The notes under the pieces were generated by a model that was not told where the DNA came from, ran no database searches, and worked only from the letters and a program-made list of their open reading frames with translations. Position numbers and translations under genes: made by a program. A DNA stretch of 64,000 bases. Source: Roseibium sp. Sym1 (GTDB lineage Bacteria > Pseudomonadota > Alphaproteobacteria > Rhizobiales > Stappiaceae). Positions 26,120 through 34,828 of the stretch are shown here, piece by piece; position 1 is the stretch's first letter, and each line of letters opens with the position of its first letter. Location: assembly GCF_027359675.1 (NCBI RefSeq), contig NZ_CP114786.1:3322501-3386500 (forward strand). The letters run 5' to 3'.

Positions 26120-29100
26120 TCACAGCTCATGAACTGCCACCCTGTCCCCACACACCTCTCTGGCGATGTCCACGACATGACGATGGTGTGTCAGATATAT
26201 CGCCTGACCTGTCCGGCCGATCTTTTCCATGACCTTGCAAGCAGACCGGGTTCTGTCTTCGTCGAAGGTTTCAAAAACGTCGTCACAGAAAAATGGCAGG
26301 CAAACTCCCTGGCTGGAAAGCTGCTCGTAGGCGGCAGCTCGAAGAGCGAGGAATAGCTGGAAGCGTGTGCCCTTCGACAGGTCGTTTGCCTGTTTGGCTA
26401 TTCCGGATGCGTCGATTGCCAGCAAGATTTCAGAGGAACCTTCTGGTCGAGTTTCTAGGCGGGTATAGGCCCCATTGGTGAGATCCGCGAACGCCTTTTC
26501 GGTGGCGTCCATCATGCCGCTTCGATGGCTGTCCCGGTAACGGCGAATGGCTTCTTCTGCCAGCTGCAGCCCGAACGTCGTTTTGAGATATGACAACGCG
26601 GCCTCTTCGATTTCAATTTCCAGCGTAGCCTTTCGCTCGATCAAGCTGGCGACGTCGGCTTCGCCGGTCACGGCAGAGAGATCTTTTTGGGCCGACGTGC
26701 GCTGTTCGATCGAGGTTTCAAGCCGTTTCTCAATCGCTAACAGGTCGTCCTCGACCGCCATCATTGATGCATTCAGCTCGGTTAGGGTCTGTCCTTCGAG
26801 TTTGGCCTTCGCGGCTTCAATGTCGGGAACCGATAGGTCTGAGCGAATGGAGTTACAGAGGTCCGTTAAACGCGCTCGTTTTTTGATCACGTCTTGGGCT
26901 TCGCCAATCGCCTTGCGCAGGTCTTGCAGCGTGTCCGTTGGAACGCGAGCCGGGAATATCGCAGCCAAATCCGCGGCTTTTCTGTCGATATCTTCGAGTT
27001 CTTGTGCGGTCTCGTTCAAAGCATCCTCTGCCGTCTGGATGTCCTTAGACAGTGAGTTGAACTGTTGCTCCGCGTCGCTGGCCGCCAGGGACATTTTCTG
27101 AAGGGCTTTGAAGATTTCCAGCGGAGGCAAAGAAGCGTCGGAACCCACAGCCTTTGCCAGGCGTGCCATCTCTCGCGCGAAATCCTTCTGGTCTTTCTCC
27201 ATCGACTGGACCTGGCGCTCAGCACCAACTCGGCGGCCTTCCAATTCCCGAAGCTCTCGAAGGGGTTCAAGTGACTGGATCACCACGTCCGCGGTCAGGG
27301 CAGATTCGAAGAATTCGGATATCATCGCGGACCAGGTTTTCTGATGTCCTTCATGGTTCACTTGCAGGTTGCTCATGGCCTGGCGTTGGCGCATGAGCTC
27401 GGCTTTCAGTCTCTTGCAAACTTCGAATGCTGCCTTGCGCTTTTCGTCATGAGCACGCTCTTCTTTCTGTCGCGCTCGCGCCTCAACAATCAAGGTGTCG
27501 AAATCCTCGGTCTCAAGTCCCATTGCGTCTTGCAGCTCTGCGATTGCGCGCTGGGCGTCCGAGAGCGTCGTCTGGTGTTCTTTCTCAAGGCGTTTGCAAT
27601 TTGTGTCGGCTTGGATGGCTGCTTCGAGCTTTCCAACCCACACTGAAAATATCTCTGCGCTGAGCGTGATGCTTAAGCCGCAGCGGCCGGCGTAGCCGTC
27701 TACGGTTTCGCTTACTCCGGCCAGCTCTTCGTCCAGCTTGGCAAGGCGTTCCTTTGCAGAGGACAGCTCGGTTTCAATTTCACTTTGCCTGTGCTCTTCG
27801 GCTCGTAGCCGGCCGAGTTCGGTCGCATGATCCAGGCGTGCTTCCGATACCTGGTCGACCTTCTGCATAGCTGTTTCGAAGGTGCTGGCAGACGAGAGGT
27901 CAAGCGTGGATTTATGGGCTGCCCATAGCTGATCGCGTTTCTCTTTTGCTGCCTGCGCTGTGGCGTCATCCACGACGCCTGCACCTGACTTGATAGCGGA
28001 AATGCGGTGTTCCGCGGCTATTAGATCTGCCTTTAGATCTTCGCGGCGGTCGGAGAGTTTGGAGCGTTGATCCTGGAAGGTGCGATAGTTCTCTGAGAGC
28101 TCTTCGGCTTCATCAGAAGAGATTGCCGCCGGTGGAATCGCATCAAATACCTGCCCGGAAACTGTTAGCGCGGACAGAGCGTCCTCTCGGGCAGTCCTTG
28201 CAGAGCGAACAGCCTGGCGGGCCGAGGCGTAACGCGGCGCAAGACTGTCGATCGAATAGCGGGTTAGGATCGGGCCTACGAGGACAGCGGTTGGATTGTC
28301 GCTCTGGAACTCAGCCAATTCCTGTTCAGCGATCTCCAGACGCTCCTGTAGACCTTCGATTTCCTTTTCGAGTTTGGCGATGTCGCGGGTGGAGGTTCGG
28401 AGATTGTCCCTGGCTGCTTCCAACTGCCCCATCTGTCCAGGCGAAAGCACCAACGTCTTTGGGTCTATGGTCTCGGGTGCATCTAGGTCCCTTGCAGCCC
28501 GGCTCATGTCTTGCTGAATGTCAGACAGAGTTTTGCGACGCTTATCGAGGTCCAAATTCGCCAATGAGTCACGCTTATGCAGAACATCAAGTTGCTCCAG
28601 ATCACCCGCGAGTGACAGGTGTTCTGGATGGCGTTCCAATTGAAGCAGCTGCTCGCGTAACTCGGTAAGCTCCTGGTCAATCCGGTCTTTGTCTGCGCGG
28701 TGCCTGTTTTGCTCCGTCAGAAGCGTCACTAGCTCCTCCGGATTCACATCCAGGTGTTTCGGATAGTCTGCGTAATCTGTCAGGTCTTCCTCGAGAGTGT
28801 CGATCTCGTCGAGCTTCGGCAATGCAGCTTTAAAGGCCTCAAAATCTGCCTTTGAAGTCAGCAACGCACTGCGTTCCTTTCGGGCGCTTGCCTCTTCGGC
28901 CTGCGCAGCTTCCAAGGCCTGTTTCAGCTTCTTGTAGGCGCTGACTGGAACATCCGTTTCCCTGATTTCTCGCTCGATCTCCGCCAGCTCTCGCTTCAGC
29001 CGCGCCATCTCGGTAGAGGTGGCACGTTTGCGGTAGATCCCGTCGGCTATGGCCCGAAACTGGTCAAGGACAGCTGTCAGGTTGCTGACGCCCGCCGCTG

Positions 29101-29557
29101 CCGAGAACAGAAGGCGGCCGATGTCACCCTTGCTGCTGACAATCTCTTCGCCGCCCTTTTCGATCGTTTCGTCATCAAGACAGAGCAGGTGCCGGTAGTC
29201 TGTTTCTGACAATCCGCCCAAGTGAGCGGCGAGTGTCGTTTCCGGCAAGGGCGTGTCATTGGCATCGCGAAGAGACGGATCTCGGGTGGACAGTCTGGTG
29301 AGCGGGAGCTGTGTGCCGTCGACATCCAAGACGCCGGACACGCGCAGGTTTTTGCGCTGATGAAGAAAGTCGTATCGGTCCTGATGAGGGAAGCCGTAAA
29401 GTAGGCGCAGGAAAGCTTCCATAGTGGTCGTCTTGCCGGTCTCGTTCGGTCCGTAGATCACATGGAAGTCGGATTCACCGGGTTTGGCGCCGAAGTCGTA
29501 GGACTTGCCGGTGAAGTGGCCGAAGAAATCGAGATTGAGTTTCTGAAGGCGGATCAT
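26120..29557 (-). CDS. YhaN-like SMC/Rad50-type ATPase
   Basis: This 1145-aa protein starts MIRLQKLNLDFFGHF and has Walker A GPNETGKTT at 36-44, a long coiled-coil region (about 180-960), an ABC signature DLSKGTRFQLFLALRAA near 1060 and Walker B FFCDDVFETFDEDR followed by YLTHHRH. The layout matches YhaN (AAA_27), which pairs with a SbcD-like nuclease to act on double-strand DNA ends. The start overlaps the stop of its partner by ATGA. Lying inside the mobile element, it is more likely a defence or DNA-end processing module than a housekeeping SbcCD. Confidence 0.85.
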   Translation of the reverse strand: MIRLQKLNLDFFGHFTGKSYDFGAKPGESDFHVIYGPNETGKTTTMEAFLRLLYGFPHQDRYDFLHQRKNLRVSGVLDVDGTQLPLTRLSTRDPSLRDANDTPLPETTLAAHLGGLSETDYRHLLCLDDETIEKGGEEIVSSKGDIGRLLFSAAAGVSNLTAVLDQFRAIADGIYRKRATSTEMARLKRELAEIEREIRETDVPVSAYKKLKQALEAAQAEEASARKERSALLTSKADFEAFKAALPKLDEIDTLEEDLTDYADYPKHLDVNPEELVTLLTEQNRHRADKDRIDQELTELREQLLQLERHPEHLSLAGDLEQLDVLHKRDSLANLDLDKRRKTLSDIQQDMSRAARDLDAPETIDPKTLVLSPGQMGQLEAARDNLRTSTRDIAKLEKEIEGLQERLEIAEQELAEFQSDNPTAVLVGPILTRYSIDSLAPRYASARQAVRSARTAREDALSALTVSGQVFDAIPPAAISSDEAEELSENYRTFQDQRSKLSDRREDLKADLIAAEHRISAIKSGAGVVDDATAQAAKEKRDQLWAAHKSTLDLSSASTFETAMQKVDQVSEARLDHATELGRLRAEEHRQSEIETELSSAKERLAKLDEELAGVSETVDGYAGRCGLSITLSAEIFSVWVGKLEAAIQADTNCKRLEKEHQTTLSDAQRAIAELQDAMGLETEDFDTLIVEARARQKEERAHDEKRKAAFEVCKRLKAELMRQRQAMSNLQVNHEGHQKTWSAMISEFFESALTADVVIQSLEPLRELRELEGRRVGAERQVQSMEKDQKDFAREMARLAKAVGSDASLPPLEIFKALQKMSLAASDAEQQFNSLSKDIQTAEDALNETAQELEDIDRKAADLAAIFPARVPTDTLQDLRKAIGEAQDVIKKRARLTDLCNSIRSDLSVPDIEAAKAKLEGQTLTELNASMMAVEDDLLAIEKRLETSIEQRTSAQKDLSAVTGEADVASLIERKATLEIEIEEAALSYLKTTFGLQLAEEAIRRYRDSHRSGMMDATEKAFADLTNGAYTRLETRPEGSSEILLAIDASGIAKQANDLSKGTRFQLFLALRAAAYEQLSSQGVCLPFFCDDVFETFDEDRTRSACKVMEKIGRTGQAIYLTHHRHVVDIAREVCGDRVAVHEL

Positions 29558-30792
29558 TCGCTTGCGCCCTTCATGGCGGCAAGGATGCTTTCGGCGCCGT
29601 CTTCGGACAGTGAACGCAACAGCTGTTCGGCAGCCTCTTCATTCGGCAAAAGCTGAGCTCTGCGAGCAGTTGGTATCTCGTTGACGAGAGTGTCCAGCAG
29701 GTCGCGCATCGTTGCGGCGTTCGCAGGCTCTTTGCTGATCTCTGCCATCAACGCTTCAAGTTCACCAACGGCTGATTTGGAATCAGATCCCTCCGCCTTT
29801 TCGGAGAGGTTAAATTTGGTCTTTTCGATCCAAAGCCGATCGGTGCTGCGAGCAAGCTCAGCGGTCACCTCTGTCCAGGCATCCTGGTCCCGCAACACCT
29901 GCCATTTGCGATCTGTCTGACCTGCCACTGTGAGCCGGATAAGTCCGACATCTGCTACAAGGTTTTCTGCTACTCCCTGCAATTGCTGACGGACATGACT
30001 GCGAATTTCATCGTCCGTCTCGCAGCCACCAATGTCGACCTTGAGCTCCAGAAACTCAGCAGCTGATGTCGGAACCTCGGAGACCGAAATGGACTTGTCT
30101 TCGATCGACAGCAATGTTGCGGATTTCGGTCCTGCCTCGCCGATGTCGCGTCCTTGCGGAATTCCTGCCATGACAATCCAGGGAGCGCTGGAATGGACCT
30201 GGCGCTTATGCACGTGTCCGAGCGCCCAGTAATCGAACCCCATGGCTGACAGTTCTGCGACAGAGCAGGGGGCGTAGGTGTCGTGCCCCTGGCTGCCGGC
30301 AAGGGATGTGTGGAGCATCGCGATATTGATTGCGTCAGGTTCTGGCGAGCCGAATTTTGGCAACAGGCTATCGGGCGCTTGCCGACCGCTAAAGCTTACG
30401 CCGTAGATCCAGATGTTCGTCTCGCCCAATTGATGCCGGCCGCCACGACCGTCGAAGACATACACGTTTTCCGGTAGACTGACTTCACCGGTCAGCGGGT
30501 TCTCAGCGTCGTGGTTGCCCTTGATGTAAAAGACGGGAATGTCGGCTTGCTTCAGTCGATCCAACTGGCCGGTCAGAAATGCGGCTGTCTTGGCGCTTCG
30601 CTCAGCACCGTCAAAGAGATCGCCTGCGATCAGGAGCGCGGAGACACCCTCGGCCAAAGCAAAGTCGACAAGCCGCGTGAACGCAGTCCTGGTTGCCGTT
30701 TGAACAGTGCTCTGCAGACCTTCGTCGCGCAGCGCGAGCGACTTGAGTGGCGAATCGAGATGGACGTCGGCAGTATGTAAAATCCTGATCAA
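29554..30792 (-). CDS. YhaO/SbcD-like metallophosphoesterase
   Basis: I start at the TTG at 30792 (reads MIRILHTADVHLDS once initiated), because the family begins just before the first metal motif and because any upstream extension would run over the divergent ParB-like gene's start. The 412-aa product has the metallophosphoesterase motifs D-x-H (TADVH), GD (AGDLFD), GNHD (KGNHDAE) and GHVH (ALGHVHKR). It is the nuclease partner of the YhaN-like ATPase directly downstream (ATGA overlap). The pair resembles Mre11-Rad50/SbcCD. Confidence 0.85.
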   Translation of the reverse strand: MIRILHTADVHLDSPLKSLALRDEGLQSTVQTATRTAFTRLVDFALAEGVSALLIAGDLFDGAERSAKTAAFLTGQLDRLKQADIPVFYIKGNHDAENPLTGEVSLPENVYVFDGRGGRHQLGETNIWIYGVSFSGRQAPDSLLPKFGSPEPDAINIAMLHTSLAGSQGHDTYAPCSVAELSAMGFDYWALGHVHKRQVHSSAPWIVMAGIPQGRDIGEAGPKSATLLSIEDKSISVSEVPTSAAEFLELKVDIGGCETDDEIRSHVRQQLQGVAENLVADVGLIRLTVAGQTDRKWQVLRDQDAWTEVTAELARSTDRLWIEKTKFNLSEKAEGSDSKSAVGELEALMAEISKEPANAATMRDLLDTLVNEIPTARRAQLLPNEEAAEQLLRSLSEDGAESILAAMKGASE

Positions 30793-30945
30793 ATGCTGTT
30801 TCCCAAAACGAAGACCTGAAATTTCAATCCCTGATAGCCGTTTCCTTAAACCACTCCGGACAGGAGGAGCACAAACCCTTTCCCGGTTCACGACCAGGAA
30901 TACCACCGTGCTTCCTTGGCCAACACCAGTTGCTGTTCTCAAACC

Positions 30946-31815
30946 ATGAGGCCCGATTTGCGCGTTTATCAACCCATTAAACTATCCCAAATCGATATCC
31001 CCGAGGACCGAATTCGGGAGGTCGATCAGGACTGGGCAGAATGCCTTCGAGACATGTTTAAGGAGATGGGGCAGAAGACCCCAATCGACGTGGTTGAGAA
31101 CGGCAAACGCTATACGCTGGTCGCAGGCGCTCATCGTTTCACCGCGGCAAAGCTTGCCAGATGGCGAGAGATCAATGCCAGGGTACTGGAACCGTCATCC
31201 GAGCACTCCGCTGACGAAATACGTCTGCACGAAATCCTGGAGAACCTCGGCCGCAAGAACTTCAACGCACTGGAAAGATGCGAGGCTCTGAGCGAGCTGA
31301 AGCGGGTCTACGAGGATCTTCATCCAAGTGCCCGGCGTGGAGGTGATCGAAAAAGCCAACGGTTTAAAAACAAAGACGAAAATCAAATGGCAATCTTTGC
31401 CTTCTGTAAAAACGCTGCAGAAACCACCGGGCTGTCCGAACGCTCCATTAGGTTCGCAGTCCAGGTTTTCGATGCCTTGTCACCGACGACTCGTGAGCGC
31501 CTGAAAGGGACGCAGTTCGCCGAGGTGCAAGCTGACCTCAGAGCGCTCGGTCGTCTTGATCCCGAGATTCAGGGCAAAGTCATGGATCTCGTAACCGGAG
31601 ACGAGCCGGAAGCAGCAACGATCAAGGACGCGTTGACATTGCTTGACGGGGGGAGACCCGAGACAGAGACCGACCGAGTTTTCAGAAGAACAATCAACGG
31701 TTTTTCTAAACTTCCTAGGGCTAGTCGGAGAATCCTGTTTCGCTTGCACAAACAGGAGATAATCGAGATCGTGAAAAGCGAACGATGGCTATCGGGCACC
31801 AACTGGCGAGGATGA
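30946..31815 (+). CDS. ParB-like protein, paralogue of the early-region copy
   Basis: The 289-aa product, started at ATG 30946 to match its paralogue, is clearly homologous to the protein at 4551-5393 along its length: IDIPEDRIREVD, KTPIDVVENGKR, GAHRFTAAKLARW, LHEILENLGRKNFNALERCEALSELKRVYE and KLPRASRR are shared nearly word for word. It is divergent from the YhaO-like gene (153-bp gap) and 118 bp upstream of the RloC-like ATPase in the same direction. A second copy of a phage early gene deep in the cargo suggests an older or second Mu-like insertion or a recruited regulator. Its function is not known. Confidence 0.75.
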   Translation: MRPDLRVYQPIKLSQIDIPEDRIREVDQDWAECLRDMFKEMGQKTPIDVVENGKRYTLVAGAHRFTAAKLARWREINARVLEPSSEHSADEIRLHEILENLGRKNFNALERCEALSELKRVYEDLHPSARRGGDRKSQRFKNKDENQMAIFAFCKNAAETTGLSERSIRFAVQVFDALSPTTRERLKGTQFAEVQADLRALGRLDPEIQGKVMDLVTGDEPEAATIKDALTLLDGGRPETETDRVFRRTINGFSKLPRASRRILFRLHKQEIIEIVKSERWLSGTNWRG

Positions 31816-31933
31816 AGCCAGAGACAAAAATCTTTAGCGTGTACTTCAAAGGGGATTTCAACCACGACGCACTTTGATACGCTCGAGCATTAGATGAAGG
31901 CACCGGTGCAGAATATGCAAGAAGGGCTCGGGC

Positions 31934-34225
31934 ATGGCTACAATCTCAAAGATAAAGACGTTAGCGGGCGTCGGTATTTTGGCCGACAAGACCGCCCAAG
32001 AAGACATCCCGCCATTCCGCCGATTTAATCTCGTTTACGGGTTCAATGGGTCTGGCAAGAGCACATTGTCGAGAGTCTTTGCCTGCCTTGAGACGGGCAA
32101 AATTCAAGAAGATCTGCCGGTTGGTTGCAGCTTTGAGATTGCGCTTGATGACGATGTAACGTTCAAGGCGCCAAGCGCGCTAAATGGTCTTGAGAGCCGT
32201 ATTTGCGTCTTCAATGAGGACTTCATCGCTCGGAATCTGCAGTGGCAGGAAGGTCGAGCATCGTCGATCTTCTATATCAGCGAAGAGCAGTCCGATCTTG
32301 TGGCTGCACGTCGTAGGGCGCAGCAGGCACTTGAGGAGAAGAAGCGGTTACGGGATTCGGAAAACAACATCGCTAGCGAGCGGGAAAAGGCGCTTAAGAG
32401 CTACCGCACGGAGCGAGCCAAGCTGATAGCAGGCTCACTGCATCTGGGCAATCGCAGGTACGAGGCCGGACAGCTGGTGAAGGACTACGAAAAACTTCCA
32501 TATGACGAGAGTTCAAGGTTGGAGCAAGAAGCCCTTGCTGCACTGGTTGAAGTAGCCCGCCTCTCAGCGCCGCCGCCTCCTTTGGGAGCCATTGCCGTAG
32601 ACGTTGAGGGCGTCCGCAAAACGGTGGAAGGCGCACGGCATTTCGCGGAACTTAGTATCGGGACGGTGGTGCTGGATGAAATGGAAAACCACCCTTCGAT
32701 GGTTCCCTGGCTGAAGATTGGCCAAGATTATCACAGTGGGAACAGCCTCGAGACCTGTCTGCTTTGCGGAAACCCAATCAGCGACGCCCGGAAACAGAAA
32801 CTCGCTCAGGCGCTGGACGACCGCCTCTCGAAGCTACTTTCAGACTTGAAAGACGCGAACGCTAGAGCGTGGGCACTTCTGACCGGGATCAGGTCCGCTG
32901 CGGGCGACTGGCCTAAGACCGCCGAACTCGAATTGCAGCTTCAAGAGCAGTACACTGCTGCTCGCCAGCACACAGACAGCTGTCTGAAGAGACTTGTCCC
33001 TCTAATCGAGGAAGCGTCCCGAATTTTGGCCGCTCGCTTGGAGCAGCCAACCATTGCTGTGAAGCATAATCTACTTGGGTCCGACGAGATCGCTGCAGGA
33101 TGCAAAGACATAGAAGAGGCCATCGAAGTGCAGAATGCCGTTATTCGCGAGCACAACGAAGCTTCCACGCATTTTGCGAGACGCCAGGACGATGCCCGAG
33201 ATGCCATCAAGAAGCATTATCTTGCCGAAGGGCATGACAATTACGCTGTGCTCAAGAAGACGCTTGAGGAAGCGAACGGACGGGTCAGCTCTGCCGGTAA
33301 TGAGATTGAGAAGCTGGAAGGTCATATTGCTGAACTCAGCGCGAAGGTGCGAACACATGGCCCTGCCGCCGATCAAATAACAAAGCTTGTTCGCGCGTAC
33401 CTAGGCCACGGTGAACTGACGATATTCGCGGCCGACGAGGGGTACGAGCTGCATCGCCACAACAAGATTGTCAAAGGAGCGCCCAGCGAAGGCGAGAAGA
33501 CTGCTATCGCGCTCTGCTACTTCATTTCATCGTTGGAGGCTGACGGACGAGCGCTCAAAGACCTGATCCTGGTCATCGACGATCCGATCTCAAGCCTCGA
33601 CACCAAGGCCATGAATTATGCCTGTTCGCTAATTCGCTCGCGCCTGACCGGGGCAGCACAACTATTCATTCTGACCCACAATCAGAACTGTATGAACGAA
33701 TTCAAAAAAGCTTGGCGGAACCCGGCCAAGGCCGACCCTCCGACGGCAGCGTTGCTTTTCCTTGATGTTTCAATACCTGAGGGCTCAGGCGCCAGGAGCG
33801 CCCGCATTGTTAAACTGCCATCTCAGCTTTCTGCTTACGACTCCGAATACCACTTCCTGTGCCACAAAATGCTTCAGTTCGAAGCAGCCGGTGCCGGATA
33901 CTCAGATTACTGGTTCATGATGCCCAATGTGATCCGGAGGGTTCTGGACGTGTTTCTCGCCTTTAAGGTTCCCGGAAGCCACCCACTGCTACAGAAGCTC
34001 GAAACTCTGACAAAGAAGTATCCCGATATCGATGACGTCCGTATCAAGGCCTTGGACCGCTTGATCCAGGTGGAGTCACACTCTGACAGCCTCGATGATC
34101 TTATCTCGCATTCCTCGATGACGATTGAGGAGACGCGGGATGCGAACGCCGCGCTTCTCGAGCTGATGGCGGCAGCTGATGCCGACCACACTGAGGCGAT
34201 CCGCAAGCAGTGTAAGGCCACATGA
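31934..34225 (+). CDS. RloC/PrrC-like AAA ATPase with zinc hook
   Basis: This 763-aa protein (AAA_13 type) has Walker A GFNGSGKST at 36-44, coiled coils around a CxxC hook (ETCLLCGN, about 275-278), and a signature GAPSEGEKTAIALCYF with Walker B LILVIDDPISSLDTKA, then TLTHNQN-like FILTHNQN. The CxxC in mid-coil is like the zinc hook of RloC. A C-terminal segment carries PNVIRRVLDVF and VESHSDS, which recall the R-x3-E...H anticodon-nuclease triad of PrrC/RloC, but the acidic residue would be Asp. Either a tRNA anticodon nuclease or a more general AAA_13 defence ATPase is possible. The start ATG is 118 bp after the ParB-like gene. Confidence 0.75.
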   Translation: MATISKIKTLAGVGILADKTAQEDIPPFRRFNLVYGFNGSGKSTLSRVFACLETGKIQEDLPVGCSFEIALDDDVTFKAPSALNGLESRICVFNEDFIARNLQWQEGRASSIFYISEEQSDLVAARRRAQQALEEKKRLRDSENNIASEREKALKSYRTERAKLIAGSLHLGNRRYEAGQLVKDYEKLPYDESSRLEQEALAALVEVARLSAPPPPLGAIAVDVEGVRKTVEGARHFAELSIGTVVLDEMENHPSMVPWLKIGQDYHSGNSLETCLLCGNPISDARKQKLAQALDDRLSKLLSDLKDANARAWALLTGIRSAAGDWPKTAELELQLQEQYTAARQHTDSCLKRLVPLIEEASRILAARLEQPTIAVKHNLLGSDEIAAGCKDIEEAIEVQNAVIREHNEASTHFARRQDDARDAIKKHYLAEGHDNYAVLKKTLEEANGRVSSAGNEIEKLEGHIAELSAKVRTHGPAADQITKLVRAYLGHGELTIFAADEGYELHRHNKIVKGAPSEGEKTAIALCYFISSLEADGRALKDLILVIDDPISSLDTKAMNYACSLIRSRLTGAAQLFILTHNQNCMNEFKKAWRNPAKADPPTAALLFLDVSIPEGSGARSARIVKLPSQLSAYDSEYHFLCHKMLQFEAAGAGYSDYWFMMPNVIRRVLDVFLAFKVPGSHPLLQKLETLTKKYPDIDDVRIKALDRLIQVESHSDSLDDLISHSSMTIEETRDANAALLELMAAADADHTEAIRKQCKAT

Positions 34226-34488
34226 TGCAATCGGATTGCTTGTACACGCGGCCGTAACATTGTGCAGTCGTGTGCGCGTCTGAAGCGAGGGCGGCGGCGA
34301 CCATCGAATGTCGGTTTTCAGGGAACATAGGCATTGCCATATAGGACCAACCTGGCAATGACAGTTAGTCGTTTAAAAGAGATCTGCTGGTGGTTTGTGA
34401 GCCCTGAGCCGTACAATCCCTTCGAACCCAAATTAAGGCTCAAAGAAAGCGGGCTAATCAACGCGGAATAAAGCATCGATAAAGCTAC
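34226..34488. other. noncoding segment between the last cargo gene and the right-end repeats
   Basis: No gene or RNA is recognised in these ~260 bp after the AAA ATPase gene. The remaining stretch to the tRNA gene (34554-34638) also shows nothing else. Confidence 0.4.
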
Positions 34489-34553
34489 AATCGCGCAAAA
34501 AAACGGGTGCCAAATGAAGTTGCGCGATTTGCCAAACGAACTTGCGCGCTACA
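34489..34553. repeat. Mu-like right transposon end: 22-bp-phased transposase-site repeats
   Basis: Two 19-bp direct repeats, TGCCAAATGAAGTTGCGCG (34508-34526) and TGCCAAACGAACTTGCGCG (34530-34548), match at 17 of 19 positions and are exactly 22 bp apart. The sequence AATCGCGCAA (34489-34498) is the inverted form of TTGCGCGATT (34520-34529). The array ends in CGCTACA at 34553, so on the other strand it begins TGTAGCG, the expected TG terminus of Mu-family ends. Mu also uses 22-bp phased MuA sites. It stands just after the last cargo gene. Confidence 0.65.
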
Positions 34554-34638
34554 GTATCTATCGGTGGCTGTGGGAAGTCAGAGCAGACGAGCGCAGTCGG
34601 GAAATCTGCATTGTCTCCGGATCGGACAATTCAGGAAA

Positions 34639-34715
34639 TGGTAGCGGAGGAGGGACTTGAACCCCCGACACGCGGATTATGATTCCGCTGCTCTAACCAG
34701 CTGAGCTACTCCGCC
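34639..34715 (-). tRNA. tRNA-Met (CAT anticodon, elongator type)
   Basis: The minus strand reads GGCGGAGTAGCTCAGC at the 5' end, an anticodon stem GCGGA/TCCGC around the loop ATCATAA (anticodon CAT), a GGGGGTTCAAGTCCCTC T-arm and an encoded CCA. The first and last acceptor positions pair (GGCGGAG with CTCCGCT, G-T and the usual mismatch tolerated). The D-loop and lack of an initiator-type C1-A72 mismatch favour elongator Met. It lies 85 bp right of the presumed element end. Confidence 0.9.
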
Positions 34716-34828
34716 ATCCAAGGCGTCCGGGCCTTGGCGACCCGCGCAATGTGGGGTGCTTATAGTGAGGCGGCGGGCGGGCGTCAAGCGTTGAATCCGC
34801 GCCCGCGCGCAAAGTTTTGGGACAAGCC

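Larger units (their letters stand above)
3297..34553. mobile_element. Mu-like transposable element with early phage genes and a defence cargo; left end tentative
   Basis: The block starts with a Mu-type early module (repressor, Ner, MuA, MuB, GemA, Mor) and ends with phased terminal repeats finishing in CA at 34552-34553. No virion genes occur between them; instead there are four defence-type units. The left end is uncertain. A TG at 3297 preceded by ATATC resembles, with one mismatch, the GTATC that follows the right end, and a degenerate copy of the terminal motif is at 3321-3336. With these ends the element would be about 31.3 kb. The genes to the right (tRNA-Met, mnmA, flagella) are core genome. 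The whole-element interpretation is inference; the individual genes are seen directly. Confidence 0.6.

Noticed and set aside
30793..30972. N-terminal extension of the YhaO-like gene to 30972
   Set aside because: It would overlap the divergent ParB-like gene start and lies before the family's first metal motif.
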